Positions 62,774-64,000 of a DNA stretch of 64,000 nucleotides are shown piece by piece. Both the position numbers and the translations under genes were made by a program. Below the pieces are notes generated by a model, which did not search any database, was not told the DNA's origin, and saw nothing but the letters and a program-made list of their open reading frames with translations. The DNA is from Lachnospiraceae bacterium 3-1 (GTDB lineage: Bacteria; Bacillota; Clostridia; Lachnospirales; Lachnospiraceae). Location of the stretch: assembly GCA_000403255.2 (NCBI GenBank), contig KE159582.1, forward strand, positions 478,417-542,416. The letters run 5' to 3'. How positions within the stretch are numbered: position 1 is the first letter of the stretch; each line of letters begins with the position of its first letter.

Positions 62774-62802
62774 TTGCAAAAAAAAATTATTCGAAGTATG
62801 AT
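62774..62802 (+). promoter_or_regulatory. promoter of the PAPS-reductase-like gene
   Basis: -35 TTGCAA (62774-62779), 17-base spacer, -10 TATGAT (62797-62802). The rest of the 62506-62857 gap is the MITE and a short leader. Confidence 0.55.
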
Positions 62803-62857
62803 AGTATAAGAAAGAAAATGGTAAAATTTGGAAATTAGTGAGGATGTGTGGAACAGG

Positions 62858-64000
62858 ATGATGGTTCGGGAATATCAGAAGGATAATGTTTACGAGGCGC
62901 TTCAAAAAAGGTTTCATTTTTTATTTCAGGAGTTTGACAATATTTATGTTTCGTTCAGTGGCGGCAAAGATAGTGGAGTGCTTTTGAATCTTTTGCTGGA
63001 TTTTAAGCGGAGATATTATCCAAGGCGGACGGTAGGGCTGTTTCACCAGGATTTTGAAGCACAGTATACGGTAACGACAGAGTATGTGGAACGAACATTT
63101 CATCGTCTGGAAGAGGAACTAGAGCCTTACTGGGTTTGTCTTCCGATGGAAACCAGGACAGCCTTGAGCAGCTATGAAATGTATTGGTATCCCTGGGATG
63201 ATACCAAGAGGGATATCTGGGTAAGACCCATGCCTAACCATCCCTATGTGATAAATTTGTCGAATCCCTTTAACCACTATCGGTATCGGATGCCTCAGGA
63301 GAATCTGGCAAAGCAGTTTGGAAGGTTTTACAAGGAGCAGCATGGAAAAAAGAGCACAGTCTGCCTTCTGGGGATACGGGCAGAGGAATCTATGCAGCGG
63401 TATAGTGGTTTTGTGAATCGGAAGTATGGATATAAGAATGAGTGTTGGATTTCCAAACAGTTTAAGGATGTTTGGTGTGCATCCCCTCTTTATGATTGGA
63501 CAAATAGTGATGTCTGGGCAGCCAATTTTCAGTTTGGGTATGATTATAACAAGCTATATGATCTGTATTATATGGCGGGTTTAAAACCAAGTCAGATGCG
63601 TGTGGCGTCGCCTTTTAATGATTATGCCAGGGATAGTTTGAATTTGTATCGGGTCATTGACCCTGAGATTTGGAGTAAACTGGTAGGCAGAGTACGAGGC
63701 GTAAATTTCAGTTCGGTATATTCTAGGACAAAGGCCATGGGATATCGGAATATTAAACTGCCCAAAGAGCATACCTGGGAATCCTACACCAAATTTTTGT
63801 TAGATACGCTGCCAGTTAGAATCCGAAATAATTATGTGAAAAAGTTTAGAACTTCTATGAAATTCTGGCATGAAACAGGAGGAGGGCTGCCGGAAGAGAC
63901 GATACAAGAATTGCTGGATCATGGATATCAGATTCAGAGAAATGGTATTTCAAATTATACGGTAAATAAGAATTCGAGGATTATATTTACTGGGAAAATT
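62858..64000 (+). CDS. PAPS-reductase/DUF3440-like protein, 3' end outside window
   Basis: 381 codons are visible with no stop. The N-terminal ATP-pyrophosphatase loop VSFSGGKDSGVLLNLLLDF (about 29-47) places it in the PAPS reductase/adenine nucleotide alpha-hydrolase superfamily. The later LLGIRAEESMQRYSGF, PLYDWTNSDVWAAN and RVASPFNDYARDSL fit DUF3440 (YbdN-like) proteins, usually encoded with a ParB-like YbdM partner. The biological role is not known; relatives include DndC-like DNA sulfur-modification enzymes. The start is uncertain: ATG at 62858 or 62861, with GAGGAT 13 bases upstream. Confidence 0.82.
   Translation, partial: MMVREYQKDNVYEALQKRFHFLFQEFDNIYVSFSGGKDSGVLLNLLLDFKRRYYPRRTVGLFHQDFEAQYTVTTEYVERTFHRLEEELEPYWVCLPMETRTALSSYEMYWYPWDDTKRDIWVRPMPNHPYVINLSNPFNHYRYRMPQENLAKQFGRFYKEQHGKKSTVCLLGIRAEESMQRYSGFVNRKYGYKNECWISKQFKDVWCASPLYDWTNSDVWAANFQFGYDYNKLYDLYYMAGLKPSQMRVASPFNDYARDSLNLYRVIDPEIWSKLVGRVRGVNFSSVYSRTKAMGYRNIKLPKEHTWESYTKFLLDTLPVRIRNNYVKKFRTSMKFWHETGGGLPEETIQELLDHGYQIQRNGISNYTVNKNSRIIFTGKI

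Overview
The window looks like chromosome of a gut-type Lachnospiraceae (Clostridia, Firmicutes). Supporting signs are AT-leaning Gram-positive codon use, strong AGGAGG-type ribosome sites, a T-box-controlled pheST pair, scpAB, a FadR-type GntR regulator, CotH/VTC genes and sugar loci of the kind common in this family. I have no database support for a species name.

Layout. (1) 1-11.3 kb: the end of a degraded prophage or mobile region. It holds a cut DUF6431 element gene, a huge tail tape-measure gene that has lost its N-terminus, two small phage-type ORFs and a large serine recombinase. The recombinase lies at the junction with a D-Ala-D-Ala carboxypeptidase gene that is cut in its SxN motif region, which marks the integration target. 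(2) 11.8-31 kb: housekeeping and metabolic genes: a metallophosphoesterase, scpA-scpB, a LUD-domain protein, an ABC exporter, a DUF2156 protein overlapping two G3E (CobW-like) GTPases, a GntR regulator, signal peptidase, a hybrid sensor kinase, ilvD, nfo and an M15 peptidase, then a Dam-type methylase paired with a frameshifted AAA/TOPRIM ATPase. (3) 30-37.8 kb: T-box, pheS-pheT, queA, a toxin-antitoxin pair enclosed by 45-bp copies of the queA 3' end, a secreted His/Cys repeat protein and glycerol dehydrogenase. (4) 38-43.6 kb: a sucrose/fructoside locus (LacI regulator, GH32, MBL hydrolase, frameshifted PTS IIBCA) with clear operators. (5) 43.8-48.9 kb: a two-component system followed by a VTC polyphosphate-polymerase-like gene, a DUF4956 membrane protein and a CotH-like protein. 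Both promoters carry the same CTAAG-N6-CTAAG-N10-TATAAT layout, so the kinase/regulator pair probably controls itself and the downstream operon. (6) 49-62.5 kb: a glycan locus with GH2 beta-galactosidase, two AraC regulators (the second split by an IS1182-type element), a small membrane protein, a carbohydrate ABC importer with a tandem AraC-like operator, and an unassigned 610-aa protein. (7) 62.9 kb to the end: a PAPS-reductase-like protein, cut by the window edge.

Two families of small dispersed repeats thread through the window. One is a MITE with GGGGCTGTCGCACTAA ends and nested palindromic arms (three full or short copies plus one end fragment). The other is a roughly 50-bp hairpin built on CTATAGGAAAGAC (several copies next to terminators and upstream of pheS and the 610-aa gene). 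I saw no CRISPR array and recognised no tRNA or rRNA gene.

The strongest candidates for something undescribed are the toxin-antitoxin cassette with duplicated queA ends, the two-component/VTC/DUF4956/CotH locus with its shared promoter code, the secreted CxxxCxxHxxxH repeat protein, the degraded methylase/TOPRIM-ATPase pair, and a bipartite element shared by the LUD and gldA promoters.
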